From Halobacillus halophilus (GTDB taxonomy: Bacteria; Bacillota; Bacilli; Bacillales; Halobacillaceae): a stretch of DNA of 64,000 bases. The stretch lies in assembly GCF_020171985.1 (NCBI RefSeq), contig NZ_JAIVAL010000006.1, forward strand, positions 124,001-188,000. The letters run 5' to 3'. Both the position numbers and the translations under genes were made by a program. Positions 1-9,740 of this stretch are shown here, piece after piece (the first letter of the stretch is position 1; the number at the start of each line of letters is the position of its first letter). The notes beneath the pieces were generated by a model. It did no database searches. It was not told the origin of the DNA and saw nothing but the letters and a program-made list of their open reading frames with translations.

Positions 1-1
1 G

Positions 2-805
2 TCAATTTGTCATATGGTCCTGGGCGAGGAAGAACGCTATGTTGAAGGTATGTGCGGAGTGGTGGAAGACGGAATTATCCCTGATTATTTTGGTTATGAA
101 GCTGGACAATCAGCCGTAGGAGATATTTTCGGCTGGTTTGTTAATGAGCAGGTGCCTGCTTCAGTACGTGAAGAGGCACGGAAAAACGGAGAGAACGTCC
201 ACAGCTGGCTTGAGAGGAACGCGGCGGAATATCAGCCGGGTGAGAGTGGATTACTGGCATTAGATTGGTGGAACGGGAACCGTTCCGTACTCGTTGATAC
301 CGAACTCAGCGGAATGCTCGTGGGTATGACACTTCAAACAAAGCCGGAAGAAGTGTATCGAGCATTATTGGAAGCCACTGCCTTTGGCACCAGAAAAATT
401 GTGGATGCTTTCCACGAGAATGGTGTAAATGTAGACGAACTCTACGCATGCGGCGGCCTCCCACAAAAAAATGAACTCCTCATGCAAATTTATGCGGACG
501 TGACAAACCGAACGATCACCATAGCGGATTCCACTCAAACGCCCGCTCTTGGTGCGGCCCTGTTTGGTGCTGTTGCAGCCGGTAGACGTGCCGGAGGATT
601 TGATACCGTTCTTGAAGCAGCCAGTGTAATGGGCCGTGTAAAAGAAAAAAAGTACAATCCAAATCAAGAAAACGTAGAAATATACAATCAGTTATATAAA
701 GAATATGAGCGTTTGCATGATTATTTTGGCCGTGGTGAAAATGATGTCATGAAACGATTGAAAGAAATTCAAAAGCGAAGCGGTCAGGAAGTATTCATTC
801 AATAA
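2..805 (+). CDS. araB: Ribulokinase, C-terminal part (cut by window start)
   Basis: L-ribulokinase phosphorylates L-ribulose to L-ribulose 5-phosphate in arabinose catabolism. The frame is open to the left edge of the window, so the N-terminal half is missing; the first ATG at 14 is internal. The visible part carries FGGY-kinase C-domain signatures: GMCGVVEDG followed by [11 protein letters not shown] near the start, LDWWNGNRS, and the ATP-site region ACGGLPQKN followed by [11 protein letters not shown]. It ends 18 bp before araA and shares its operon; araD would be expected upstream, outside the window. Assignment is firm because sequence and neighbour agree. Confidence 0.95.
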   Translation, partial: SICHMVLGEEERYVEGMCGVVEDGIIPDYFGYEAGQSAVGDIFGWFVNEQVPASVREEARKNGENVHSWLERNAAEYQPGESGLLALDWWNGNRSVLVDTELSGMLVGMTLQTKPEEVYRALLEATAFGTRKIVDAFHENGVNVDELYACGGLPQKNELLMQIYADVTNRTITIADSTQTPALGAALFGAVAAGRRAGGFDTVLEAASVMGRVKEKKYNPNQENVEIYNQLYKEYERLHDYFGRGENDVMKRLKEIQKRSGQEVFIQ

Positions 806-823
806 CCTAAAGGAGGAACCGGT

Positions 824-2296
824 ATGCAAGAGGGGAAAAAGCCAGTATTTTGGTTCGTAACAGGGAGTCAGCATTTATATGGGGAAGAAAGTTTAGAGAT
901 CGTTGAAAACAATTCGATCGAACTAGTGAGTCAATTAAATAGCGAAGAGAAATTTCCATTTCCAATTGAATTTAAAAGTGTGCTGACGAATTCAGGTGAT
1001 ATAGAAGACCTTATGCGGCAGGCCAATGTAGATAAAAGCTGCAATGGAATTATTACCTGGATGCATACCTTTTCTCCAGGTAAAATGTGGATTTCAGGAT
1101 TGCACGCCCTGGAAAAACCACTGCTTCATTTACACACTCAATATTACAGGGAAGTACCCTGGGAAACCATTGATATGGATTATATGAATCTTCATCAATC
1201 CGCCCACGGAGATCGAGAATATGGGTTTGTAGGGACGAGACTTGGTATGTCAAGAAAAGTAGTAGCAGGTTATTGGGGAAATGAAGACGTTCAAGAAAAA
1301 ATAAAGGATTGGATGATAGTAGCTGCAGGTTATAATGAAAGTAAGAACATTCGTGTTGCCCGATTTGGGGATAATATGAGGAACGTGGCTGTTACAGATG
1401 GAGATAAAATAGAAGCACAAATTAAGTTTGGTTGGACTGTTGATTATTATGGTATTGGAGATTTAGTTGCTGAAATGGATGAGGTGGCTCCGGAGAAAAT
1501 AGAAAATTTGATGGATGAGTACAATAGCCTTTATCACTTGCCTGCATCCCCCGAAGAACTGGATGCCGTAAGAGAACAAGCGAGGATTGAGATAGGTCTT
1601 AAATCTTTCCTGGACAAAGGGGGTTACCAGGCATTTACTACTAACTTTGAGGATCTCCATGGAATGCACCAATTACCCGGGCTGGCAGTACAACGGCTAA
1701 TGGCTCAAGGATACGGGTTTGCCGGGGAAGGTGACTGGAGAACCGCAGCTCTTGTGCGACTAATGAAAGTAATGGCAGGTAATCAAGTAACTTCATTTAT
1801 GGAAGATTATACTTACCATTTAGAACAAGGAAATGAAATGGTACTCGGATCACATATGCTTGAAATATGTCCGACCATCACCGCCACTACACCTGAAGTT
1901 AAAGTCAGTCCATTGTCTATGGGAGGAAAGAGTGCTCCAGCGAGAATGGTTTTTGACAGCCAGGCAGGTGAGGCTATTAATGTTTCCATCGTAGAACTAG
2001 GTGGAAGGTTCAGAATGGTTATTAACAAAGTCGATGCCGTTCAGCCTGGTATTTCTACTCCGGAACTTCCAGTAGCAAAAGTCCTGTGGAAGCCGCAGCC
2101 TTCATTAAGTGAAGCAGCTGAGGCATGGATTTATGCAGGAGGTGCCCACCATACATCATTATCATATGCCCTAACGGCCGAACAAATGGAAGACTTTGCG
2201 GAATTAATGAACATAGAATGCGCCGTCATTGATAACGAAACTACATTAAGAGAGTTCAAAAAGGAATTGAAATGGAATGCTCTTCTTTGGAAATGA
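824..2296 (+). CDS. araA: L-arabinose isomerase
   Basis: Converts L-arabinose to L-ribulose, the first step of intracellular arabinose use; a cytoplasmic metal-dependent enzyme. The 490-residue product matches the usual family length of about 500. The metal-binding and catalytic neighbourhoods are visible: GEGDWRTAALVRLMK (first Glu), YHLEQGNEMVLGSHMLEICP (second Glu and His) and GGAHHTSLS near the C-terminus. The start follows a strong AAGGAGG site (about 811-817). It lies directly behind araB and ahead of a terminator, so araB-araA close one transcription unit. Confidence 0.97.
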   Translation: MQEGKKPVFWFVTGSQHLYGEESLEIVENNSIELVSQLNSEEKFPFPIEFKSVLTNSGDIEDLMRQANVDKSCNGIITWMHTFSPGKMWISGLHALEKPLLHLHTQYYREVPWETIDMDYMNLHQSAHGDREYGFVGTRLGMSRKVVAGYWGNEDVQEKIKDWMIVAAGYNESKNIRVARFGDNMRNVAVTDGDKIEAQIKFGWTVDYYGIGDLVAEMDEVAPEKIENLMDEYNSLYHLPASPEELDAVREQARIEIGLKSFLDKGGYQAFTTNFEDLHGMHQLPGLAVQRLMAQGYGFAGEGDWRTAALVRLMKVMAGNQVTSFMEDYTYHLEQGNEMVLGSHMLEICPTITATTPEVKVSPLSMGGKSAPARMVFDSQAGEAINVSIVELGGRFRMVINKVDAVQPGISTPELPVAKVLWKPQPSLSEAAEAWIYAGGAHHTSLSYALTAEQMEDFAELMNIECAVIDNETTLREFKKELKWNALLWK

Positions 2297-2351
2297 AGAA
2301 ACGTAACTTACCATATGATAATAATTTAAAAAAATATCATTTACTCCAATT

Positions 2352-2388
2352 AATACGCAACGAGTTTTTTATCGCTGCGTATTTTTTT
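2352..2388 (+). terminator. Rho-independent terminator after araA
   Basis: An inverted repeat AATACGCA / TGCGTATT encloses a 15-17 base loop and runs into seven T residues. It separates the araBA unit from araR. Confidence 0.8.
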
Positions 2389-2513
2389 AAACATGGATTC
2401 TCTCCTCTGCTTTAAAAATATCGAACACCACTCAGCATACATGAATGACAGGCTCTCAAAGTTTTCAAAATGAGGTAAGCGTATGCATGAATGTTCAAAT
2501 ATATGATATGATA

Positions 2514-2530
2514 ACTTATACGAATATGTA
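2514..2530. promoter_or_regulatory. AraR-like operator before araR
   Basis: ACTTATACGAATATGTA closely resembles the other AraR-type boxes in this locus (3756, 5497, 5537) and the GntR-type ATTTGTACG-half-site pattern known for Bacillus AraR. It ends 22 bp upstream of the araR start codon, which suggests autorepression. No binding data can be seen from sequence. Confidence 0.65.
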
Positions 2531-2551
2531 TTAGAGGTGGAGTGGAATAAG

Positions 2552-3676
2552 ATGCAAACCAAGTATGCTAAGGTAAAACAATATATAAAATCTAAAGTTT
2601 TGGATGGTACGTACGAGCCTCATCATAAAATTCATTCAGAAAGTGAATTAATGAAACAATTTAATGTAAGTCGTCACACCGTTCGTCTTGCTATTGGGGA
2701 GTTAGTGAGTGAAGGGTGGCTTTATAGAGAACAAGGGGCCGGAACATTTTGCGCGGACAGAAGCAGGCATTCCTCTAATTCTAGTGCTTCCAACAAGAAT
2801 ATTGCGATTGTAACAACTTATATCTCTGATTACATCTTTCCTTCAATCATTAGAGGGGCAGAAGCTTATTTAAGTGAAAAAGGTTATCAAGTCACTCTAT
2901 TTAACACGAATAACGACCATGAGAAGGAAAGAGAATATCTAGAGAAAATAATATCCAATGGATTTGAAGGCGTCATTATTGAACCTACTAAAAGTGCTTA
3001 TTCGAACCCAAATATCAATTACTATTTGAATTTAGAACGCTTAGGTATTCCCTATCTTATGATAAACGCCTACTATGAAGCTCTCGAACCACTTAGAGTG
3101 ACAGTGGATGATGAGCGTGGTGCCTACTTGCAAACAGAGCATCATATACAACATGGGCATAGAAATATACTTGGTTTCTTTAAAACGGATGATATGCAGG
3201 GAACGCTGCGTATGAAAGGTTATTTAAAGGCACATCGGGAATATAAAGTGCCGATTAACCCTAATAATATTATTACTTATCAAACCGAGGAGAAAGACAA
3301 GAAACCTTTAGAAGAGCTAGACAGAATTTTGAAAAATACGGAAACAGCTCCTACGGCAATTGTAAGTTATAATGACGAGTTAGCTATAAACCTTATTAAT
3401 GTCTTAAGATCCCATAATTTAAAAGTTCCACGTGATATGTCTATTGTAGGCTTTGATAACTCATTTTTAACTGAACTCTCTGAAGTGAAGCTGACTTCCA
3501 TAGAACACCCGAAAGCTGAATTGGGCCGGCAAGCCGCGCTATTAATAACTGAATTAATAGAAAAGCCTTATCAACAGCGGGATATGCAGAAAGAGATAGA
3601 AAGCATTGTCTTTCCTACAGAACTGATTATCCGTAATTCTACTAGATCCATTGCAGATCCAGCTAAATCATCATAA
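2552..3676 (+). CDS. araR: Arabinose operon repressor AraR
   Basis: A chimeric repressor: GntR-type winged helix at residues ~1-70 (SESELMKQFNVSRHTVRLAI is the recognition region) joined to a LacI/GalR-type periplasmic-binding-protein-like effector domain (~90-370, with GFDNSFLTEL near the end). The known family binds L-arabinose as inducer. I chose ATG at 2552 rather than the upstream GTG at 2537, because AGAGGTGG at 2533-2540 is a ribosome site for it and the resulting N-terminus (MQTKYAKVK) aligns with the Bacillus AraR start. The product is 374 residues. An operator sits just upstream and three more lie in the next 3 kb. Confidence 0.92.
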   Translation: MQTKYAKVKQYIKSKVLDGTYEPHHKIHSESELMKQFNVSRHTVRLAIGELVSEGWLYREQGAGTFCADRSRHSSNSSASNKNIAIVTTYISDYIFPSIIRGAEAYLSEKGYQVTLFNTNNDHEKEREYLEKIISNGFEGVIIEPTKSAYSNPNINYYLNLERLGIPYLMINAYYEALEPLRVTVDDERGAYLQTEHHIQHGHRNILGFFKTDDMQGTLRMKGYLKAHREYKVPINPNNIITYQTEEKDKKPLEELDRILKNTETAPTAIVSYNDELAINLINVLRSHNLKVPRDMSIVGFDNSFLTELSEVKLTSIEHPKAELGRQAALLITELIEKPYQQRDMQKEIESIVFPTELIIRNSTRSIADPAKSS

Positions 3677-3713
3677 TACCTTCCATAAAATAAATTTTAA
3701 AACTGTAAGTATT

Positions 3714-3746
3714 AATAGAAGAGGGAGACTCCCTCTTCTATTTTAT
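3714..3746 (+). terminator. Terminator after araR
   Basis: A perfect hairpin of TAGAAGAGGGA / TCCCTCTTCTA with a very short loop is followed by TTTTAT. It closes the monocistronic araR unit. Confidence 0.8.
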
Positions 3747-3755
3747 ATCTTTTTT

Positions 3756-3773
3756 AAATGTACGTACGAATTT
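3756..3773. promoter_or_regulatory. AraR-like operator upstream of araN promoter
   Basis: AAATGTACGTACGAATTT is the closest match in the window to the Bacillus AraR palindrome. It lies 23 bp upstream of the -35 element at 3797. Confidence 0.7.
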
Positions 3774-3796
3774 AACAGATTTAGAACTCGAACTTA

Positions 3797-3825
3797 TTGA
3801 CTGAAAATTAAGACAGTGATATGAT
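3797..3825 (+). promoter_or_regulatory. Sigma-A promoter for the araN-like gene
   Basis: TTGACT, a 17-base spacer and TATGAT form a good sigma-A promoter about 150 bp upstream of the binding-protein gene. The transcript would have a long leader. Confidence 0.65.
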
Positions 3826-3923
3826 TTAATCAAATGATGTACCAACTTACATTCTGTTGAAACCGCTGTCATTAGTCTGAGGTTATTTTAAACAAAGAAG
3901 GAAGGAGAGCGATTTAATAGGTA

Positions 3924-3940
3924 ACTTGTCAGTACGTTTA
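3924..3940. promoter_or_regulatory. Possible second AraR-like half-matching site in the araN leader
   Basis: ACTTGTCAGTACGTTTA shares ACTT, TAC and the terminal TTTA with the better operators but has a poor second half-site. It could pair with the 3756 box in repression. This is a weak call. Confidence 0.3.
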
Positions 3941-3974
3941 ATACCAATAAAAAATTTGGGGGTAGAAAACAGGT

Positions 3975-5309
3975 ATGAAGAAAAATTTATTAGGAATACT
4001 CTTTATTTTATTGATTATGCTATTAGCTGCTTGTTCTGGAGGAGATGGAGAAGAAGCTTCAGGAGAAGCGGAAAGCACGGAAGTGGTAGGAGATGATGCA
4101 GAAAACGCCACTGAATTAAACTTTTGGACTTTCGCAGGGGCGCATAACGACCTATTTAAAGAGTCAGCAGAAAGATGGAACGAAGAGAATCCGGACCGTC
4201 CAATCAAATTGGTAGCTGAGACCTATCCATTTGCCCAAATGCACAACAACCTTTTGCTGAGTCTTCAATCAGGAAAAGGAGCTCCTGATATTGTCGATAT
4301 TGAAATCGCTAAATACGCTAATTTTATGCAAGGTGAGCCTCAGCTGGAATCAATGAATGAATATGTTGAACCAGTCCTTGATCAATCTGTAAAATCCCGA
4401 TTTGAAATATATGCAAAAGATGGAACCTATTATGGGATTCCATACCATGTAGGGGCTACCGTTATGTACTACAATAAAGATATTATGGACGAAGCTGGCG
4501 TGGATATAGATTCCATAAAAACATGGGATGATTTTGTAGAAGCAGGTGAGAAGGTTACTGCAAATACAGACTCTGTAATGTGGAACGTAGATACGGGAGA
4601 TTCATTAATGAGTTTCTGGCCAATGATTTCTCAACAAGGTTCTGATTATTTTAATAGTTCTGGTGAAGTTATTCTTGATAACGAAACCAATGTTAATACT
4701 CTACAATTTCTTTATGACGCCATTCATACCAATGAAATTGCTGAGATTACGCCCGGTGGAGAAAAACATTCAGAGGAGTTCTTCGGTTATATGAACGACG
4801 GCGGAGCGGCTGCACTATTGGCGCCAATCTGGTACATGAATACTTTCATTGACAGCATGCCTGATTTAAGTGGAAAGATGGAGATAAGACCTTTACCGGC
4901 CTGGGAAGAAGGTGGCGACCGCTCTGCTGGTATGGGTGGTACAGGCACTGTAGTTACCAACCAGTCTGAAAACCCTGAACTAGCCAAAGAATTTTTAGCT
5001 TTCACTAAATTGACGGAGCAGGGAAATATTAACCTCTGGCAAGTTCTTGGGTTTGACCCTCCTCGCTGGGATGTGTGGGAAAGCGATGCTGTAAGAGAAG
5101 ACAATAAATTCTACGACTACTTTGGAAACGGTATATTTGACACGTTGTTAGAAGTCCGTGATGAAATTAACACGATCCATCTTACGGAACAGACTCCTGA
5201 TGTCATGAACGAATATAATACTTCTATAGGTGAAAGTGTTCTTAGGCAGGAAAGTGCCACACCAGAAGAAGCATTAAACCGTGCAGCTGAAAAATTAAGA
5301 AATCAATAA
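3975..5309 (+). CDS. araN: Extracellular arabinose/arabino-oligosaccharide-binding lipoprotein
   Basis: A family 1 solute-binding protein of an ABC sugar importer, 444 residues. The N-terminus is a lipoprotein signal (hydrophobic stretch, then LLAACSGG, with the Cys as lipidation site) and an acidic linker, so it should be anchored outside the membrane. The mature part begins ELNFWTFAGAHND, typical of sugar-binding proteins. It has its own promoter and terminator, separate from the permeases at 7174-8957, unlike the contiguous araNPQ of B. subtilis. The substrate is inferred from the surrounding AraR regulon. No ATP-binding subunit is nearby; a shared MsmX-type ATPase is expected elsewhere. 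Confidence 0.85.
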   Translation: MKKNLLGILFILLIMLLAACSGGDGEEASGEAESTEVVGDDAENATELNFWTFAGAHNDLFKESAERWNEENPDRPIKLVAETYPFAQMHNNLLLSLQSGKGAPDIVDIEIAKYANFMQGEPQLESMNEYVEPVLDQSVKSRFEIYAKDGTYYGIPYHVGATVMYYNKDIMDEAGVDIDSIKTWDDFVEAGEKVTANTDSVMWNVDTGDSLMSFWPMISQQGSDYFNSSGEVILDNETNVNTLQFLYDAIHTNEIAEITPGGEKHSEEFFGYMNDGGAAALLAPIWYMNTFIDSMPDLSGKMEIRPLPAWEEGGDRSAGMGGTGTVVTNQSENPELAKEFLAFTKLTEQGNINLWQVLGFDPPRWDVWESDAVREDNKFYDYFGNGIFDTLLEVRDEINTIHLTEQTPDVMNEYNTSIGESVLRQESATPEEALNRAAEKLRNQ

Positions 5310-5312
5310 TAA

Positions 5313-5343
5313 AAAGAAGCGGATTTTTCCGCTTCTTTTTTTA
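5313..5343 (+). terminator. Terminator after araN
   Basis: AAGAAGCGGA / TCCGCTTCTT with a four-T loop, followed by a run of T residues. Confidence 0.85.
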
Positions 5344-5457
5344 TTAAGAAAAGAGCGGGTTTTAAGGTTGCTGCGAGATGATGTCTAAAGCGGGATAGAC
5401 ATCATGGTTAATTGTATAGTAAACAATCGATTATTGTTTAAATATTGTGAAAAAAGG

Positions 5458-5486
5458 TTGAAATAAAACAGTCGATTCGCTATAAT
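5458..5486 (+). promoter_or_regulatory. Sigma-A promoter of the abfA-araPQ operon
   Basis: TTGAAA, a 17-base spacer and a perfect TATAAT. The transcription start would fall at about 5493, immediately before the first of two AraR-like operators, so repressor binding should block it. Confidence 0.8.
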
Positions 5487-5496
5487 TTACTTATTA

Positions 5497-5513
5497 ACTT
5501 ATACGTACATATA
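5497..5513. promoter_or_regulatory. AraR-like operator 1 of the abfA operon
   Basis: ACTTATACGTACATATA begins about 10 bp after the -10 element. Its centre lies 40 bp from operator 2, close to four helical turns, like the paired cooperative operators known in the B. subtilis ara promoter. Confidence 0.7.
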
Positions 5514-5536
5514 TAATTGTTGTTGGATTTTAACTC

Positions 5537-5553
5537 AAATACGTTCGTATAAG
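5537..5553. promoter_or_regulatory. AraR-like operator 2 of the abfA operon
   Basis: AAATACGTTCGTATAAG; its reverse complement starts CTTATACGAACG and matches the box at 2514. It pairs with the 5497 site. Confidence 0.7.
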
Positions 5554-5594
5554 AAAATGTGCACTGGATCAACTAATGATTTTAAACAATTTAT

Positions 5595-5608
5595 TGAAAG
5601 CGTATTCA
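5595..5608. promoter_or_regulatory. cre-like CcpA box before abfA
   Basis: TGAAAGCGTATTCA differs from the cre consensus TGWAANCGNTNWCA at one position. It lies between promoter and gene, fitting roadblock-type catabolite repression. Confidence 0.5.
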
Positions 5609-5626
5609 ATGGAGGGAGAATTTTAA

Positions 5627-7138
<1,512 letters not shown>

Positions 7139-7173
7139 ACGAGTTATTTTAAACTGCTTTAAGGAGGATCCAT

Positions 7174-8115
7174 ATGAATACGTATCCTAATACGGAGGCA
7201 AAGCCAAAAGAAGTAACGGGGAAAAGTAAAATCATGGGGATTTTGAATTCAAGAAAAGTAGTCCCTTATATTTTCGTAGCTCCATTTTTAATTTCATTTC
7301 TTGTATTGACTCTTTATCCAGCAATCCAGGGTATCATTATGAGTTTCCAAAGCATCTTACCCGGTCAGGTGAACTTTATAGGTCTTGAAAACTATAGCAG
7401 AGTGTTTAATCCTGCCTTCTATGATGCGTTCTGGAATACAACGATTTACGTCGTGATAACTGTGATTGTTCTAACCATCATCCCTATGTTGCTAGCGGTA
7501 GCGTTAAATTCCAAAATTATATATTTTAAAGCATTCTTTCGCGCTTCTTTATTTATTCCTGCGTTGACCTCAACCATAGTGGGCGGAATGATCTTCCGGC
7601 TTATGTTTAGTGGTCAAGAAACCTCTATGGCCAATCAGTTCATCGGGATATTAGGATTAGACCCAGTTAACTGGAGATTTAACGCCTGGTCTGCCATGTT
7701 CTTAATGACCATACTTGCTGCTTGGAGGTGGATCGGGGTCAACATTTTATATTTCCTTGCAGCACTCCAGACCGTGCCAGAAGAGCTCTATGAAGCTGCA
7801 GATATTGATGGAGCTTCCAAATACCAGAAGTTTATCCACATTACAGTGCCCCAGCTAAAACCGATCATCATTTTTGTTAGTACGATTACAATTATCAATG
7901 GTTTTCGGATGTTTGAGGAAAGTTTCGTTTTCTGGGAAGATGGTTCCCCGAACCATATCGGATTAACCATGGTGCGGTATATTTATCAAGAAGGAATTCA
8001 GCAGAATGACTTAGGATTTGGTGCTGCGCTTGGGGTCATCCTTATGATGATTATTTTCATTATCAGTATCATCTATCTTATTTTAACTGGATCCTTTAAA
8101 AAGGAGGATGCTTAA
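7174..8115 (+). CDS. araP: ABC sugar permease, AraP/MalF type
   Basis: Inner-membrane subunit of the arabino-oligosaccharide importer, 313 residues with about six membrane segments after a short cytoplasmic N-terminus. The EAA loop that docks the ATPase is EAADIDGASKYQKFIHIT at about residues 209-226. Family length and topology match MalF-like permeases. An AGGAGG site precedes the ATG, and the stop codon overlaps the araQ start by one base (TAATG). The partner binding protein is presumably the lipoprotein at 3975. Confidence 0.9.
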   Translation: MNTYPNTEAKPKEVTGKSKIMGILNSRKVVPYIFVAPFLISFLVLTLYPAIQGIIMSFQSILPGQVNFIGLENYSRVFNPAFYDAFWNTTIYVVITVIVLTIIPMLLAVALNSKIIYFKAFFRASLFIPALTSTIVGGMIFRLMFSGQETSMANQFIGILGLDPVNWRFNAWSAMFLMTILAAWRWIGVNILYFLAALQTVPEELYEAADIDGASKYQKFIHITVPQLKPIIIFVSTITIINGFRMFEESFVFWEDGSPNHIGLTMVRYIYQEGIQQNDLGFGAALGVILMMIIFIISIIYLILTGSFKKEDA

Positions 8116-8957
8116 TGGCTAAGAATACACGTAAAAAAGGGTTAATCATTCTAGCGAATATAAGTATTATACTCGTGGCTTTAATTGCACTCTTCCCGAT
8201 CATCAGTTTGATATTCTCGTCCTTTATCCCTTCATCACTTCTGATGAGGAATGGCATTACATTTAGCGTAAGTATGGATCAAATTAGTCTTGGAAACTAT
8301 GAATTTATCTTTACCCAGGCGGCGGAATATTGGACATGGTATGGAAATAGCATGCTGATTTCTGCTCTTACGATCGTACTTTCTCTTTTCTTCTCCTCCA
8401 TGGTTGGCTACGCCTTAGCTTTATACGATTTTAAAGGAAGGAATTTTTTCTTCTTATTGGTCTTACTGATCCTAATGATTCCTTTTGAAATTTTAATGCT
8501 TCCGCTCTTTCAATTAATGATCAACACACAGCTTGTGAATACATATCTGGCTGTGATCCTGCCTTTAATTGTAGCCCCGATCGCCGTTTTCTTCTTTCGA
8601 CAGTATGCTCTTGGTCTTCCAAAAGAGTTAATGGATGCTGCGAGAATTGACGGTGCCACAGAATATGGAATTTTCTTTCGGATTATGCTGCCATTGATGG
8701 GGCCATCTCTTGCGGCAATGGCAATCTTACTGGGATTAATGAGTTGGAATAACTTTCTTTGGCCGCTCTTAGTCCTTCGCTCGAACGATATGTTTACGTT
8801 ACCAATTGGGCTCGCGGCACTTCTTACTCCTTATGGTAACAACTATGACATCCTGATAGCAGGTTCGGTAATGACCATCATTCCTATCGTGATTCTATTC
8901 TTATTCTTCCAAAGATACTTTGTTTCTGGAGTAACGATGGGGAGTGTGAAGGGCTAA
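8115..8957 (+). CDS. araQ: ABC sugar permease, AraQ/MalG type
   Basis: Second membrane subunit of the importer, 280 residues and about six membrane segments. The EAA-type loop reads DAARIDGATEYGIFFRIMLP. It is translationally coupled to araP through a TAATG overlap, with the AAGGAGGATG ribosome site inside the end of araP. The C-terminus (FVSGVTMGSVKG) is characteristic of the MalG group. No ATPase gene follows, as usual for importers served by MsmX/MsmK. Confidence 0.9.
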   Translation: MAKNTRKKGLIILANISIILVALIALFPIISLIFSSFIPSSLLMRNGITFSVSMDQISLGNYEFIFTQAAEYWTWYGNSMLISALTIVLSLFFSSMVGYALALYDFKGRNFFFLLVLLILMIPFEILMLPLFQLMINTQLVNTYLAVILPLIVAPIAVFFFRQYALGLPKELMDAARIDGATEYGIFFRIMLPLMGPSLAAMAILLGLMSWNNFLWPLLVLRSNDMFTLPIGLAALLTPYGNNYDILIAGSVMTIIPIVILFLFFQRYFVSGVTMGSVKG

Positions 8958-9034
8958 GAATCATATTAAATTCTAGAATTGGTTCCTTTTGATGTTTTGA
9001 TGAATGGAAATAAATGAGCTGGTGGTGAGTAAGC

Positions 9035-9667
9035 TTGAAATTAAATAGTATGATCAATCGATTCAATCTAATACTTACTTGGATTTCCAGACTGGCGGCC
9101 GTTAATTTCCTTTGGCTTTTGTACACCTTTGCCGGGCTGGTAGTAGCAGGTATTTTTCCTGCTACCATAGCCTCCCTTGATGTAACTAGGAAATGGATTA
9201 GAGGTCAAAGAGACATTAAGCTTCATCATGTTTTTAAAGAAAAATATAAAAAGAGTTTCGTGTCCGCGAATCTCCTAGGCTGGATTCTATCGCTAGCTGG
9301 AGTAGTTATGCTGATCAATTACCATTTATTAAAAGAAGGAGGAGGGGAAGTGTTTTTTCTAGCTCCATTCTTTTTCTATCTTCTGGTAATCCTTTACGTA
9401 GTGATTGTCATCTGGAGTTTCCCCTTGCTTACTCATTATGAGTCGAACTTAAAAAACTACTTAAAAAATTCTTTAATACTAGGAATGACCAAGTGGCCGG
9501 CTACACTGTCCATTTTTGTGTACCTTTTTGCCGTTACTTATCATTTCATGGGGGTTCCGGTTTTACTTGTATTTTTCTACATCAGCGTTTCATCCCTGGG
9601 GTGGATGTGGCTGTCCTTAAGAACCTTTGACAATCTGGAATTCTCTAAAGAGGAACAGGTGAGTTGA
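9035..9667 (+). CDS. YesL-like DUF624 membrane protein
   Basis: A 210-residue membrane protein with about five hydrophobic segments, resembling the YesL/DUF624 family that often sits beside sugar ABC importers in Bacillaceae. Its molecular function is not established. The start is TTG at 9035 with a GGTGGTGAG site upstream. A short gap after araQ suggests the same operon. Supporting features are the N-terminal INRFNLILTWISRLAAVNFL pattern and the aromatic-rich helices. An accessory role in transport or in sensing is inference only. Confidence 0.75.
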   Translation: MKLNSMINRFNLILTWISRLAAVNFLWLLYTFAGLVVAGIFPATIASLDVTRKWIRGQRDIKLHHVFKEKYKKSFVSANLLGWILSLAGVVMLINYHLLKEGGGEVFFLAPFFFYLLVILYVVIVIWSFPLLTHYESNLKNYLKNSLILGMTKWPATLSIFVYLFAVTYHFMGVPVLLVFFYISVSSLGWMWLSLRTFDNLEFSKEEQVS

Positions 9668-9740
9668 AAATTGCATCAAAAGGTAAGCGGAGTTGTGCAG
9701 TTCAAGGCATTTTTGAGTGATAAAGAATGGAGGAAGACCA

